The notes under the pieces: generated by a model
Seen by the model: only the letters and a program-made list of their open reading frames with translations
Told to the model about the DNA's origin: nothing
The model's database searches: none
Assembly (NCBI RefSeq): GCF_022695985.1
Contig: NZ_JAAPBF010000004.1
Span: 1-64,000, forward strand
Reading direction: 5' to 3'
Length of the DNA: 64,000 bases
Origin: Streptomyces sp. NP-1717
GTDB lineage: Bacteria > Actinomycetota > Actinomycetes > Streptomycetales > Streptomycetaceae
Made by a program: the position numbers and the translations under genes
Shown: positions 1-7,793 of the stretch, piece by piece
Layout: the number at the start of each line of letters is the position of its first letter
How positions within the stretch are numbered: position 1 is the first letter of the stretch

Positions 1-300
1 CTCTCGCGGGCGGTGGCGGCCGGGACCCGGTCACCGGGCTCGACACCGAGAGCACGGGTGGGCGTTTCCGGTTACGTGCGAGGCGTCGGCTCGATGAGCA
101 GTGCGTCTATGGGCTTGGTCCGATGGGGGCGCAGCACTTCCAGCCAGGTCACTCCGCTGTCCAGGAGACGCCCCATAGATCCGAAGCCGTTCCATCACCC
201 ACACACAGGAGCGACAAGCCCCCACCCACCGAGACTGGCAAAACGACACCCCGGCACCGGCATCACCCCAGCCCAACACCAGTGAAAACCCATGACGCAC
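1..300. other. No convincing gene; one 34-codon minus ORF
   Basis: I see no recognisable gene here. On the minus strand an ATG at 176 opens a 34-codon frame that ends in TAA at 72-74. It reads like the tail of a protein (WLEVLRPHRTKPIDALLIE), with a stop not far upstream. It may be the end of a truncated gene. I do not recognise it. Confidence 0.3.
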
Positions 301-329
301 ATCCAATGCACATCACACGACGTCCATCA

Positions 330-815
330 GGCAGAGGTCCGCGGAGCGCGGCTCGCCGCTCTGCAGACCGCCCTGGTGAAGGCTTCGTCAGAGGAGACCC
401 TCCGACGCACCCTCGTCTTCCACCCTCTCGTGAAGGAGACCGAGGCGTTCGCGGCCGGCCTTCCCGATGTTGCCGCGCAGCTGCACGCCGCCGACGCTGA
501 GCTGTACCCGCGCACGATCTGGCCAACTGGCTGTGCGACGAGCACAAGCCGGGCCACCTGCGCCGTGTCCTCGGGGGAGTTCGCGGCTGGGATCGACACC
601 GACGGCACGGTCGTAGAGAAGTGCTTCCTGGGCTCGGTGAAGGTGCTCGGCGAAGGTGTAGATACCCGGGAATGTGACTCCGTGTTCTGGGCGGATGAGC
701 GCGGGGCGATGCCGGGCCTGGTCCAGGCCGTGGGCCGGGCGCTGCGGATGCAGCCGGGCGAGGGCAAGGTGGCTTCGCTCGTGGTGCCGGTGCTGCTCGG
801 GCCGGGCCCGCGCCG
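330..815 (+). pseudogene. Helicase C-terminal domain fragment (DEAD/DEAH type)
   Basis: The frame encodes the second RecA-like lobe of an SF2 helicase. A TLVFHPLVKETEAFA segment precedes LGEGVDTRECDSVFWAD and then QAVGRALRM, which is the Q..GR.LR motif VI of type-I-restriction-like and helicase-associated-domain helicases. The N-terminal ATPase lobe is missing. About 60 bases around 505-565 are shifted: the conserved NWLCDEHKPGHLRRVL appears only in another frame, so two compensating indels are needed. After GPGP at about 815 the homology stops where a transposase scrap begins on the other strand. This is a dead 3' piece of a large Streptomyces helicase gene. Confidence 0.75.
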
Positions 816-986
816 GTGCTCGGCCACCAGCGTGAGGTCACCGCCGAGATCACCGGACCGTCCGCGCACAGCAACGCGTCCACGAGCTCGAACAGTTCGT
901 CCCAGCGCGGTCAGGCAATCGAACAGGTCGCCCCGGAAGCGCGACGCTTCCACGAACGCTTCCCCCGGAACAACTTCAGGCAGCAA
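816..986 (-). pseudogene. Transposase N-terminal fragment
   Basis: Read on the minus strand from a TTG at 986, the sequence gives a transposase N-terminus familiar from Streptomyces. It runs PEVVPGEAFVEASRFRGDLF, then WDELFELVDALLCADGPV, then LTLVAEHRRG. The three pieces lie in different frames, so at least two indels have occurred. The homology ends exactly where the helicase fragment ends, so this looks like the 5' end of an element that inserted into or recombined with the helicase gene. The catalytic part is absent. The family assignment is from memory of the motif pattern. Confidence 0.55.
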
Positions 987-1078
987 ACTCGCCTCACGGC
1001 CTTCGTCGTGGTCACGTAACCCTTGGTCGGAGCACATGATCAGACGGAGGCCACCTCAGCGTCAGGTGTGGTCGCCAC

Positions 1079-1546
1079 TCAGCCCCGGGGGCCGGGAGCA
1101 GTCCGGGACGATCCGGCGCCGACCGGCCCCAGGGCGTGGAGGAGGGCATGGTTCAGGGCTCGCCTGCTCTCCGCCGTGAGGCCCGCCAGGACCTCGGCGT
1201 CCAGCTCGGCGGCGACGGTGCGGGCGTCGGAGAGCAGCGAGCTGCCGTGATCGGTCAGTTCGAGACGTGCCCGGTGCCCCTGTCCGGGCAGTGTGCGGCG
1301 CACCGCCCCCAGTTCCTCGAGCAGGAGGACGGTGGCGCGCATGCTCTGGCTCGTGACGCCGGCCCGGCGGGCCAGGTCGCTGTAGGACAGTTCGCTGTCG
1401 CGGGCGACGTGGCCGAGTGCCCCGAGGAGGCGCAGCGACAGCCCGAGGCTGGCGAGCCGCTCGTCCAGCCTCTCCTGCAGCCGACGGCCGCCCGTGATCA
1501 GCAGCATGACGGTCGACAGTGCACTCTCCGGTACCTCGCCGTTCAT
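1079..1546 (-). CDS. MarR-family transcriptional regulator
   Basis: A 155-residue protein with the MarR layout: an N-terminal helix (SALSTVMLLITGGRRLQERL), then a winged helix-turn-helix whose recognition part is SYSDLARRAGVTSQSMRATV, then a wing with RARLELTDHG, and C-terminal dimerisation helices. It lies 54 bp downstream of the DJ-1/PfpI gene on the same strand, so it probably controls that gene in response to a small ligand or oxidant. A shortened, diverged copy of its 3' third is present at 20697-20932. Confidence 0.85.
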   Translation of the reverse strand: MNGEVPESALSTVMLLITGGRRLQERLDERLASLGLSLRLLGALGHVARDSELSYSDLARRAGVTSQSMRATVLLLEELGAVRRTLPGQGHRARLELTDHGSSLLSDARTVAAELDAEVLAGLTAESRRALNHALLHALGPVGAGSSRTAPGPRG

Positions 1547-1600
1547 CTGGGACTCTCCCTGTGTCGGATGCTTCCGGCACAGTCTCCCAGACTCAGGGGA

Positions 1601-2311
1601 TCACGCCGGGGCGGAGATCCCCAGCCGGTCCGCGGCCCGCCGTGCGATCGGGGAGACGGTCCCTGTCCACTCATGCGTTTCTGCGAGCGCGTCCCGGGTG
1701 AGCTCCGGGCCGGCGAGCTCGGGGGTGCCCACTCCGAACAGAGGGTGCGGATCGTATTCGGCATTCAGCTCCATCCGGCGCGCGGCGTCGGTGCCGAAGA
1801 AGTGCTGGATCAGCCGCTGTGCGATCTCAAAGCACCCGGTCGCCGGGCCCGCGGTGATGCGGTTCCGGTCCTCCACGACTTTGTTGGTCTCGACCACCGT
1901 CGCACCGAACTGATCCAGCAGGCCGTAGAAGTGGTAGTTGGTCGTGGCCCGGTATCCGCGAAGCAGGCCGGCTGCACCCAGAACCAGGCTGCCTTCGCAC
2001 ACGCCGGCGACCCATTTCGCACGGGTGCCCCGGTCGGCGAGGAACGCGACCGTGTCGGGGTCCTCCATGAGCTCGGGCGGCGTTGCCCCGATCAACAAGA
2101 CGTCCAGGTCGGCGGGGCAGTCCGCGAAGGTGGTGGTCGCGCGCGTGGGGAACCCGGCGTAACCCGAGAACTCCTCCAAGTCTTTCCAGACGAGGTGGAG
2201 ATTCACCCCGGGCATGCTGCCCATGGCCGCGTGGAACCCGATGACGTCGACCGGCGCGTACTTGGGGCACACCAGCATCGCGATCTCGAGACTGCGCTGT
2301 TCTTTGGACAT
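1601..2311 (-). CDS. DJ-1/PfpI-family protein (glutamine-amidotransferase-like fold)
   Basis: The 236-residue protein has the DJ-1/PfpI fold. The nucleophile-elbow cysteine sits in GVCEGSLVLGAAGLL at residue 105, with LDVLLIGATPPE before it and an NYHFYGLLDQFGATVVE segment after it. The arrangement resembles isonitrile hydratase (InhA-like) and AraC-associated DJ-1 members, but the substrate cannot be read from sequence. It is the first gene of a likely two-gene unit with the MarR regulator. The upstream side is a truncated IS110 element, so its promoter may be altered or IS-derived. Confidence 0.85.
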   Translation of the reverse strand: MSKEQRSLEIAMLVCPKYAPVDVIGFHAAMGSMPGVNLHLVWKDLEEFSGYAGFPTRATTTFADCPADLDVLLIGATPPELMEDPDTVAFLADRGTRAKWVAGVCEGSLVLGAAGLLRGYRATTNYHFYGLLDQFGATVVETNKVVEDRNRITAGPATGCFEIAQRLIQHFFGTDAARRMELNAEYDPHPLFGVGTPELAGPELTRDALAETHEWTGTVSPIARRAADRLGISAPA

Positions 2312-2364
2312 GGCCCTTCTTTCTCTCGGCTTGCAGTCACACTACAAGCCTGACTGCAAGTGTG

Positions 2365-3040
2365 TCGAGGCGGCCCTGCTTCTGACATCACCGCGTCCAC
2401 AGCGGCCTGAGCAAGGTCGGCAGCACCCTTGACCTTGCGGTTCTTCAGCCATGCCTCGATACGCCTGGCGCCGCTGCGCCGGATCGCGGCGGCGTCTGGT
2501 AACCCGTCAGCAGAAGCGGTCCCTTGTTCGTCAGGCTCAACGAACGCTCCAATGCCGGGAAGATCTCCAGGAGTTGCCCTCGACGCCGGTTGACCTGCTG
2601 AGTGCGGTCGTTGACCAGGTCGGTGCGGTGCCTGACCAGGATCTTGAGGTCGACGGCTATCTCGTCGCCGGGCCGCAGCACGCCGAGGTCCTTCCGTATG
2701 CGGGCCTGGTCGGCGATGACGAAGGCGTCCTTCGCGTCCGTCTTGCCCTGGCCTCGGTAGGCCGCTGACGCCTGGTGAACGGCAAGGCCGGTGAGGTAGA
2801 CCATCGGCTGGTCGTGGCTGAGCAGCAGACCAATGAGCAGGGCGGCCCCGCCGTGGTTGATGTCCACTGCCCACAACGAGTCCTGGGACAGAGCGAGGAC
2901 ATCGCCGATCAGCTCCAGCAGTGCGGCTCGTCGTTCAGGAATCGTCGCGACAGCAGGCGTTCGCCCTGCGCGTCGATGACCACGCAGTGGTGGTGTTCCC
3001 TGCCGATGTCCACTCCGGCCCAGATCTCGGGCACGGTCAC
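2365..3040 (-). pseudogene. IS110-family transposase remnant
   Basis: The minus strand starts with GTG at 3040 and encodes the DEDD RuvC-like N-terminal domain of IS110: IWAGVDIGREHHHCVVID, then WAVDINHGGAALLIGLLLSH, then RGQGKTDAKDAFVIADQAR, then LERSLSLTNKGPLLL. One base is lost near 2935, after FLNDEP. A second shift near 2490 moves the frame to RSGARRIEAWLKNRKVKGAA. The C-terminal transposase domain with the catalytic serine is missing, because the sequence stops next to the DJ-1 gene. The element is inactive. Confidence 0.85.
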
Positions 3041-3271
3041 CTCCGCCAGCTCGTCGTCACACAGAAGCCCAGCAGACGACCTCGCCGACGTTGTCCTACA
3101 CAGCGATCAAGTCGCGTATCCCAATTAGCGGTCGAGTCGTCGCGAGGCTCCAGGCGGCCAAGTTCTTTGAGCCATCCAACGGCGACAAGCTCACAGCCAT
3201 ACCCAGAACCCCCGGGTCCGACGATCTTACGAAGGACCGTCTCAGACCCACGCTTGGAAGGTAGGACAAGC

Positions 3272-4279
3272 TCAGATGTGGACCGGCTTCCGGTAGCGCA
3301 CATACTCGTTCCGGCGCCGGAACCCCACGCTCTCGTAGAGATCGTAGGAGCGGTACGCGTTGGCGGTGCCGGTGTACAGACGGGCGGTCCGCGCGCCGTG
3401 CCCGCGCAGGCATCGCAGCCCGTCGAGCAGCAGGGCGCGGCCCACTCCCCGTCGCCTCGACTCCGCGCGAACGCTCAACTCCTCGACTTCGCCGAGGGCG
3501 CCGTCCCGATGACGGACCGAGCACAGCGCGACGCCCACCATCTCCTCACCGTCCCAGGCGGCCCGCCAGCAGGCCGGGGCGGCCGTCGCGAGGCACCTGT
3601 CGAACGTCCAGTCCTTGGTGAAGGCGGCGTCCGCGTACGAGTCCACGACCGTCCGCCAGGCGGCGCGGTAGAGGTCCGGCTCGACGGCACCAACCCGGAT
3701 ACCCGCCGGCAACGGCTCGCCGGGGGGCAGCAGTCGGAGATCGGCCAGTTCCAACTCCACAAGACTGAAAACCCGTTGGTATCCGCTGTCGAGCAGCAGC
3801 CTCGTCGCGTCCTCTTCCGAAGCCATGGCGTTCGCGCCGAACACCGCCGACCGCGCGGTCCCGTGCCGCCGTACGAGCAGGCGGATCCGGCCTTCGGCCC
3901 AGTCGAGCATGGCCGAGCCGATGCCCCGGCCCCGGTGCGCGGGCAGCAGATAGCCGCGGTGCAGATACAGTCGTGTCCCGTCCCGCTCCTGCCACCACCG
4001 GACGGTCGCGTAGCCGACGGGGCCGTCGGGGTGATCGACGAGGACCTGGTTCCCGGTCGGGTCGTCCAACTCGGCGCAGTCTTCGCCGATCTCGGCCGCT
4101 GTCGGGACTCCTTCCACGATCGAGCGGACGTCGAGGCGATCCCGCTCCGCACAGCCCAGCCGTACGGCGGCCATCGCGCCGTGGTCCTCCCGGCCGCGAT
4201 ACGGCCTGAGGACACAGCCGGGCGGAAGTCCCGCCGGTACGGGGCCGCTGCCACCGCCGCCGTGCGCTGCCATGCCCAA
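3272..4279 (-). CDS. Tandem-GNAT N-acetyltransferase
   Basis: The 335-residue protein carries two GNAT domains. The first has an acetyl-CoA loop LPAHRGRGIGSAMLDWAEG around residue 110. The second has VRAESRRRGVGRALLLDGL around residue 275, followed by TGTANAYRSYDLYESVGF. The two-domain layout is that of the mycothiol-synthase-like and other double GNATs. The better-conserved C-terminal half is probably the catalytic one. The substrate is unknown. The gene stands alone between an IS110 remnant and a broken sortase gene. Confidence 0.85.
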   Translation of the reverse strand: MGMAAHGGGGSGPVPAGLPPGCVLRPYRGREDHGAMAAVRLGCAERDRLDVRSIVEGVPTAAEIGEDCAELDDPTGNQVLVDHPDGPVGYATVRWWQERDGTRLYLHRGYLLPAHRGRGIGSAMLDWAEGRIRLLVRRHGTARSAVFGANAMASEEDATRLLLDSGYQRVFSLVELELADLRLLPPGEPLPAGIRVGAVEPDLYRAAWRTVVDSYADAAFTKDWTFDRCLATAAPACWRAAWDGEEMVGVALCSVRHRDGALGEVEELSVRAESRRRGVGRALLLDGLRCLRGHGARTARLYTGTANAYRSYDLYESVGFRRRNEYVRYRKPVHI

Positions 4280-4310
4280 GTCCCCTGTCCCGTGGGCGAG
4301 ATGACGCGGT

Positions 4311-4740
4311 TCAGTCCGAAGTCGCGTACACGATGAGATTGTTCACCGGGTGCTCCTCCGCGTCGAACTCGCCGTCGCAGGTGATCAGTCTCAGTGCCCG
4401 GTCCTCGGTCCGGCCGTAGACCTTCTCGGTGGGAAAGGACCCCTTGCCGACGCTCTCCATGCCCGTGACGGTGAAGCGGACCGGCTCTTCCCCTCGTCTG
4501 CCGATCGTGATGGCCGCGCCCTTGGTGATCTCCTTGAGATCGTGGAAGACGGCCTTGCCGAAACGGGTGATGTTGTGGCCGATGATGACTGCGGCACCGG
4601 TCTCGCCGGGCACCGCACCGCCGGTGTGCCAGCCCGCGGTCATGCCCTTCTCGGCCGGCGGGACCTCGACGGTTCGCGTCCGCGTTGAGGCCGAGCTCCA
4701 TCAGGGAACTGTCGACGCCGATCGAGGGATCGCCACGTCG
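4311..4740 (-). pseudogene. Class F sortase, broken
   Basis: The intact 110-codon tail shows class F sortase features: GAAVIIGHNITRFGKAVFHD, with the usual HVDT reduced to HNIT, then VYGRTEDRALRLITCDGEFD containing the catalytic Cys, then PVNNLIVYATSD. Upstream, SIGVDSSLMELGLNAD and TVEVPPAEKGMTAGW are the expected preceding blocks but sit in different frames. At least two indels near 4670 and 4715 therefore separate them. The N-terminal membrane anchor and its linker are absent, because the sequence passes directly into a RacO-like fragment on the opposite strand. Confidence 0.7.
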
Positions 4741-4744
4741 GTGG

Positions 4745-5349
4745 GAGCGGCGGGAGCGGCGGGTGGGCTGGACGGTCGACAACCCGGAGACACCGCAGGA
4801 GAAGATCACCGCGATCCACCATCTGGCCCGGGATGAGGAGGTCACCGCGTCGGTGACCACCGAATTCCTCAAGCGTCCGCAGGTAGCGGCCAAAGTCTCC
4901 CCGGAGAACAAGGTTCGGGTGGTGGAGGAGTTCACCCGCGACGAGACGGTCGCGGCGAGTGCGGCGACCAGTCTGCTGCGCAGGCCGGCCGTCGCGTTCA
5001 AGGCGATGAGCGACGACACCGCCCGTCTCCAGGCCAACCATGCCCAGGTCGAGCGGTCCCGGCAAGCCCGCGATCACTTCGAGGACATCAGTCCGGTCGC
5101 TCCGGCGGTCCGTCATATCGACCGGACGGTGGAGTTTCTGGATCTGGTCACTGCCTGTCACTCGTTCGTGGCCGCAGTTGGCCGGGCGGTTCCGGGCCTG
5201 CGTGATCGCACGCCCGGTGAGAAGAGCGCACGATCGTGCACGAGAACGCCGCGAAGGTCCGGTCGACACTGGACTTGATCGAGACCGCGGTCGATACGGG
5301 AAGGGTCGACATGGACGGCGAGCTGGCCCGTCTGCCGAAGGGCGAGTAG
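4745..5349 (+). pseudogene. RacO-like (DUF6192) gene, 3' part with frameshift
   Basis: The frame reads GWTVDNPETPQEKITAIHHL, then RRPAVAFKAMSDDTARLQAN, then APAVRHIDRTVEFLDLVTAC. This matches the C-terminal two thirds of the Streptomyces RacO/DUF6192 family. After GLRDRTPGEKS near 5234 one shift is needed to reach TIVHENAAKVRSTLDLIETA and the stop at 5349. The 5' part, which should carry DNA-binding helices, is missing at the junction with the sortase fragment. The family is typical of integrated plasmids and prophage-like islands. The next frame, RacP-like, begins 2 bp after this stop. Confidence 0.7.
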
Positions 5350-5351
5350 GC

Positions 5352-5640
5352 ATGCCCTGCGCCTCACGGCGTCGGGGCGACGCCGCCAGGAGGCATGCGG
5401 ACACCCTGCGGTTCGTGCTGTTCGAGGCCCGGCCCGCCGGGTTGCTGTTCCACCAGTTGACCCGCACTTCCGGACTGTCCGACAGCCAGGTCAGGATTGG
5501 TCTGGCCTTCCTGCGCGACATCATCGCGGAGAACGGCTGGCCGCCGCTGATCTGGACGAGAGCCGACGGTTACCAGCTCGGGGCCGAGCCGACCGCTCTC
5601 CAGGCATACGAGCGGGCTGTGCTCAGTACCTGTTTGCGAT
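5352..5640 (+). pseudogene. RacP-like gene, 5' part
   Basis: An ATG at 5352 opens a RacP-like frame with RRRGDAARRHADTLRFVLFE, then RPAGLLFHQLTRTSGLSDSQ and NGWPPLIWTRADGYQL. This is the winged-helix half of that family. Similarity ends around 5630, after AYERAVLST. The frame then runs on into unrelated sequence and the HIT gene. RacO and RacP are normally adjacent, as here, so the pair entered together and both were damaged. The family's function is not established to my knowledge. Confidence 0.65.
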
Positions 5641-5716
5641 CCCTTGATCGAAAAGGGGTGTCCTTCGAGAGCACCCAGCGTTGCGGAATTGACTGGCGCG
5701 TGCCCTCTCGCACCTG

Positions 5717-6202
5717 GTGTCGTGGGCCGCACGAGGTGTCTTCGAGTTGGGGGTCAGGTTGCTGGGCGGGAAATGTGTCTTCTGCGCCATCGCACGAGGT
5801 GAGGCGGCAGCGAGCATCGTGTTCGAGGACGAGTGGGTCGTCGCGTTCATGGACCTCCAACCCGTGACCCCCGGGCACCTGCTTGTCATTCCGAAGTCAC
5901 ATGCGGAAGGGCTGGAAGATCTTCAGGACGACATCGGTATGCGGGTCTGGGCGATGGCGCACCGGCTCGGACGCGCATTGCGCCAATCCGGCCTGCGGTG
6001 CGAGGGGGTCAATCTCTTCCTGGCTGACGGCGAGGCGGCCTTCCAGGAGGTCTTTCACATCCATCTGCATGTGTTCCCCCGCTACAAGGGAGATCCGTTC
6101 CGCATCGAGGCGGACTGGCAGGTGCACGAGCGCCGCCTGCTCGACGAAACGGCGAGGGCAGTCCGCAGAGGAATTGCCGCCCCCGATGTCCTTCCGCGCT
6201 GA
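5717..6202 (+). CDS. HIT-family nucleotide hydrolase/transferase
   Basis: The protein has the FxxI zinc-like start CVFCAIARGEAAASIVFED, the core HLLVIPKSHAEGLEDL and the histidine triad FHIHLHVFPR. HIT proteins cleave nucleotide phosphoanhydrides or phosphoramidates. The first 20 codons (MSWAARGVFELGVRLLGG) are atypical. A TTG in front of GVRLLGGKC may be the native start, with the ATG at 5717 provided by the recombined upstream sequence. The gene looks intact from the CVFC block to the stop. No operon partner survives. Confidence 0.8.
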   Translation: MSWAARGVFELGVRLLGGKCVFCAIARGEAAASIVFEDEWVVAFMDLQPVTPGHLLVIPKSHAEGLEDLQDDIGMRVWAMAHRLGRALRQSGLRCEGVNLFLADGEAAFQEVFHIHLHVFPRYKGDPFRIEADWQVHERRLLDETARAVRRGIAAPDVLPR

Positions 6203-6226
6203 CGCGCTCAAGCTTCTTGCATGAGT

Positions 6227-6541
6227 GGGGGCGGTGTCGCGGACGGTTTCACGGGACTGCTTCGCCGCCGGGTGAGGCGGCGGGTCATCAGTGTGATGGC
6301 CGCCCACCCAGGTGATCAGGGTCTCGGAGTGCTGGACGAGGCGTTCGCAGTCGCGTGCGTGGCGGCGGGCGTGCATCATCCAGGCCCATGTCCGTTCGAC
6401 GACCCAGCAGCGGGGCAGCACGATGAACCCGGAGCCGTCCTTGGGACGGCTCACTGTCTTGATCGTGAGGCTGAGGTACTTCTTTGCCCAGGTCGAGCTT
6501 TCCGGCATAGGCGGAGTCGGCCCAGACGATTTGGACACCAC
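6227..6541 (-). pseudogene. IS5-family transposase C-terminal remnant
   Basis: The minus strand encodes WAKKYLSLTIKTVSRPKDGS, then RCWVVERTWAWMMHARRHAR and LVQHSETLITW. This is the end of the DDE domain of an IS5-group transposase, containing its conserved R.VVER.W glutamate block. Everything upstream of WADSAY is missing, and the frame shifts again after TLITW. Only the terminal third remains, so the element cannot move itself. Confidence 0.75.
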
Positions 6542-6615
6542 GCCAGAGTAGGACCCAAAGCTACTCAGAACCGGGGATCAGAAACAGCTACTGAGGCCGG
6601 CCCCGGTGGCGTTGA

Positions 6616-6831
6616 TCAGCCTCCGAGCCGGACGGAATGCCAACGCCGGGCGCTGCGGCTGATCATCCCCAACCCCTCCATACGGCCGAGCTGGTACGCA
6701 ACGGAGGCGGTGCTCGACAAGCCGACCAGTTCCCCGATCTGCCGCAGCGAAGGCCCCTCGCCGTGCTCCGTGATCCAGCCCCGGATCACGCGCAGGATCT
6801 GCACCTGCCGCCCGGCCGGCACCTCGTTCAT
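6616..6831 (-). CDS. LexA-like HTH-only protein (copy 1)
   Basis: The 71-residue protein is essentially the LexA DNA-binding domain. It has QVQILRVIRGWITEHGEGPS, then RQIGELVGLSSTASVAYQL (recognition helix) and GLGMISRSARRWHSVRL. It has no S24 peptidase domain. I chose the ATG at 6831 because it overlaps the stop of the upstream small gene as ATGA, which implies translational coupling. A close paralog lies at 22803-23019. Such single-domain LexA-like proteins accompany replication-relaxation genes on mobile elements. A regulatory role in plasmid or element replication is inferred. Confidence 0.8.
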   Translation of the reverse strand: MNEVPAGRQVQILRVIRGWITEHGEGPSLRQIGELVGLSSTASVAYQLGRMEGLGMISRSARRWHSVRLGG

Positions 6832-7061
6832 CCCGCCGCGCGCCTTCCTGCCGTATCCCGGTCCGCGGTGGCGCGCAGGGCGGGGCGGGCCGCCGGTCGA
6901 GAGGCCAGGTGCGGGTGCCAGAACAGACGGGCCGAGAGCCGCAGCAGCCTTCGCCGGAGCACCGTGTTGTCGGCCGGGCGGCAGACGGCGAGCGCCTGAT
7001 AGGTGGCAGTCCACGCGTGCTGGATACGAACGAGATCGTCGGGGAAAGATCGGTCACTCAT
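6828..7061 (-). CDS. Small conserved Streptomyces protein, coupled to LexA-like gene
   Basis: The 77-residue protein starts MSDRSFPDDLVRIQHAWTA and contains TVLRRRLLRLSARLFWHPHL. I recognise this pattern from short Streptomyces proteins of unknown function found on integrative elements. It is basic and helical, with no membrane segment. Its stop overlaps the start of the LexA-like gene by ATGA. The paralogous locus near 23060 retains only the last codons of this gene before a junction with a ketosynthase scrap. Confidence 0.65.
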   Translation of the reverse strand: MSDRSFPDDLVRIQHAWTATYQALAVCRPADNTVLRRRLLRLSARLFWHPHLASRPAARPALRATADRDTAGRRAAG

Positions 7062-7179
7062 CCCTCGATTAGATCGCGTGTTCGATTTTTATGTCACGCC
7101 GGATACGTCCAGCCCGCCGGAGCCTGGTCGGCGCCCGCCACCGCTGCCCCGTGGCGACAGGAGCGCGGAGGCCGGCCGA

Positions 7180-7555
7180 CGCGCGAGAAGGACCCCACCG
7201 CCCGAATCCCCGCCGCGCGCCCCGCCCGCCCTTTTCCCTTTTCTTCGTCGAGCACGGGAGCAGGGGCAGCAGAGGGGATGTCCGGCACCCCGACCACAGG
7301 GGCGACCACGGGGGTGACCTGCGCAGACGCGGGCCAGTGCCGGAAGAGGACATGCAGCTGTCGGCGGGGTTGTCGGCCCCGTGGTCAGGGCTGTCCACAG
7401 TGGTGTTGTCGCATCGTGACCAAATCCGGTCCTGGTGGTCAGAGCTGTGGTCGGGGGTGGCTGCTGCCCTGGACTCGTAGCGCGGCGCCGCCGGGATGAG
7501 GCCGCCCTGTACGAGGGGACCAGGAGCATGACGACACGGCCCCAGCCGCAGGAGA
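7180..7555 (+). repeat. Conserved element block, copy 1 (with short ORF and truncated gene start)
   Basis: This stretch is strongly similar to 19990-20300 on the same strand. The shared block starts with a run containing gcgcgagaaggaccccaccg and covers a short ORF with MQLSAGLS...VVLSHRDQIRSWW (ATG at 7352, stop at 7480). The counterpart reads MRLSAGLS...VVLSHRDRIRSWW. Past the block an ATG at 7531 with an upstream GGAG opens a frame that stops after 14 codons. It lies where copy 2 starts its replication-relaxation gene, so copy 1 has lost that gene. A minus-strand ORF at 7559-7690 follows (HYKWVRHIVALLKSIEFILD), which I do not recognise. Confidence 0.65.
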
Positions 7556-7793
7556 CGGTCAGGCGCTGCTGATGATGTCGAGGATGAATTCGATGGACTT
7601 GAGCAGGGCGACGATGTGCCGTACCCATTTGTAATGAAACCCGCCCGACAAGCCGTCGGGGATGCGACGATCTGAGATTCGACGGATCATGGTGGTTTCG
7701 GAGCGTGATTTTCGGAGACCCGGTCGCATGGCTCCTCTCAGAGGCGAACGCTGGGTAAGGGGCGCCCCAGCAGCCTCCAGAAACGCGGTGATC

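Noticed and set aside
2365..3040. An active IS110 element
   Set aside because: Two frameshifts and loss of the serine-containing C-terminal domain; no matching end sequences.
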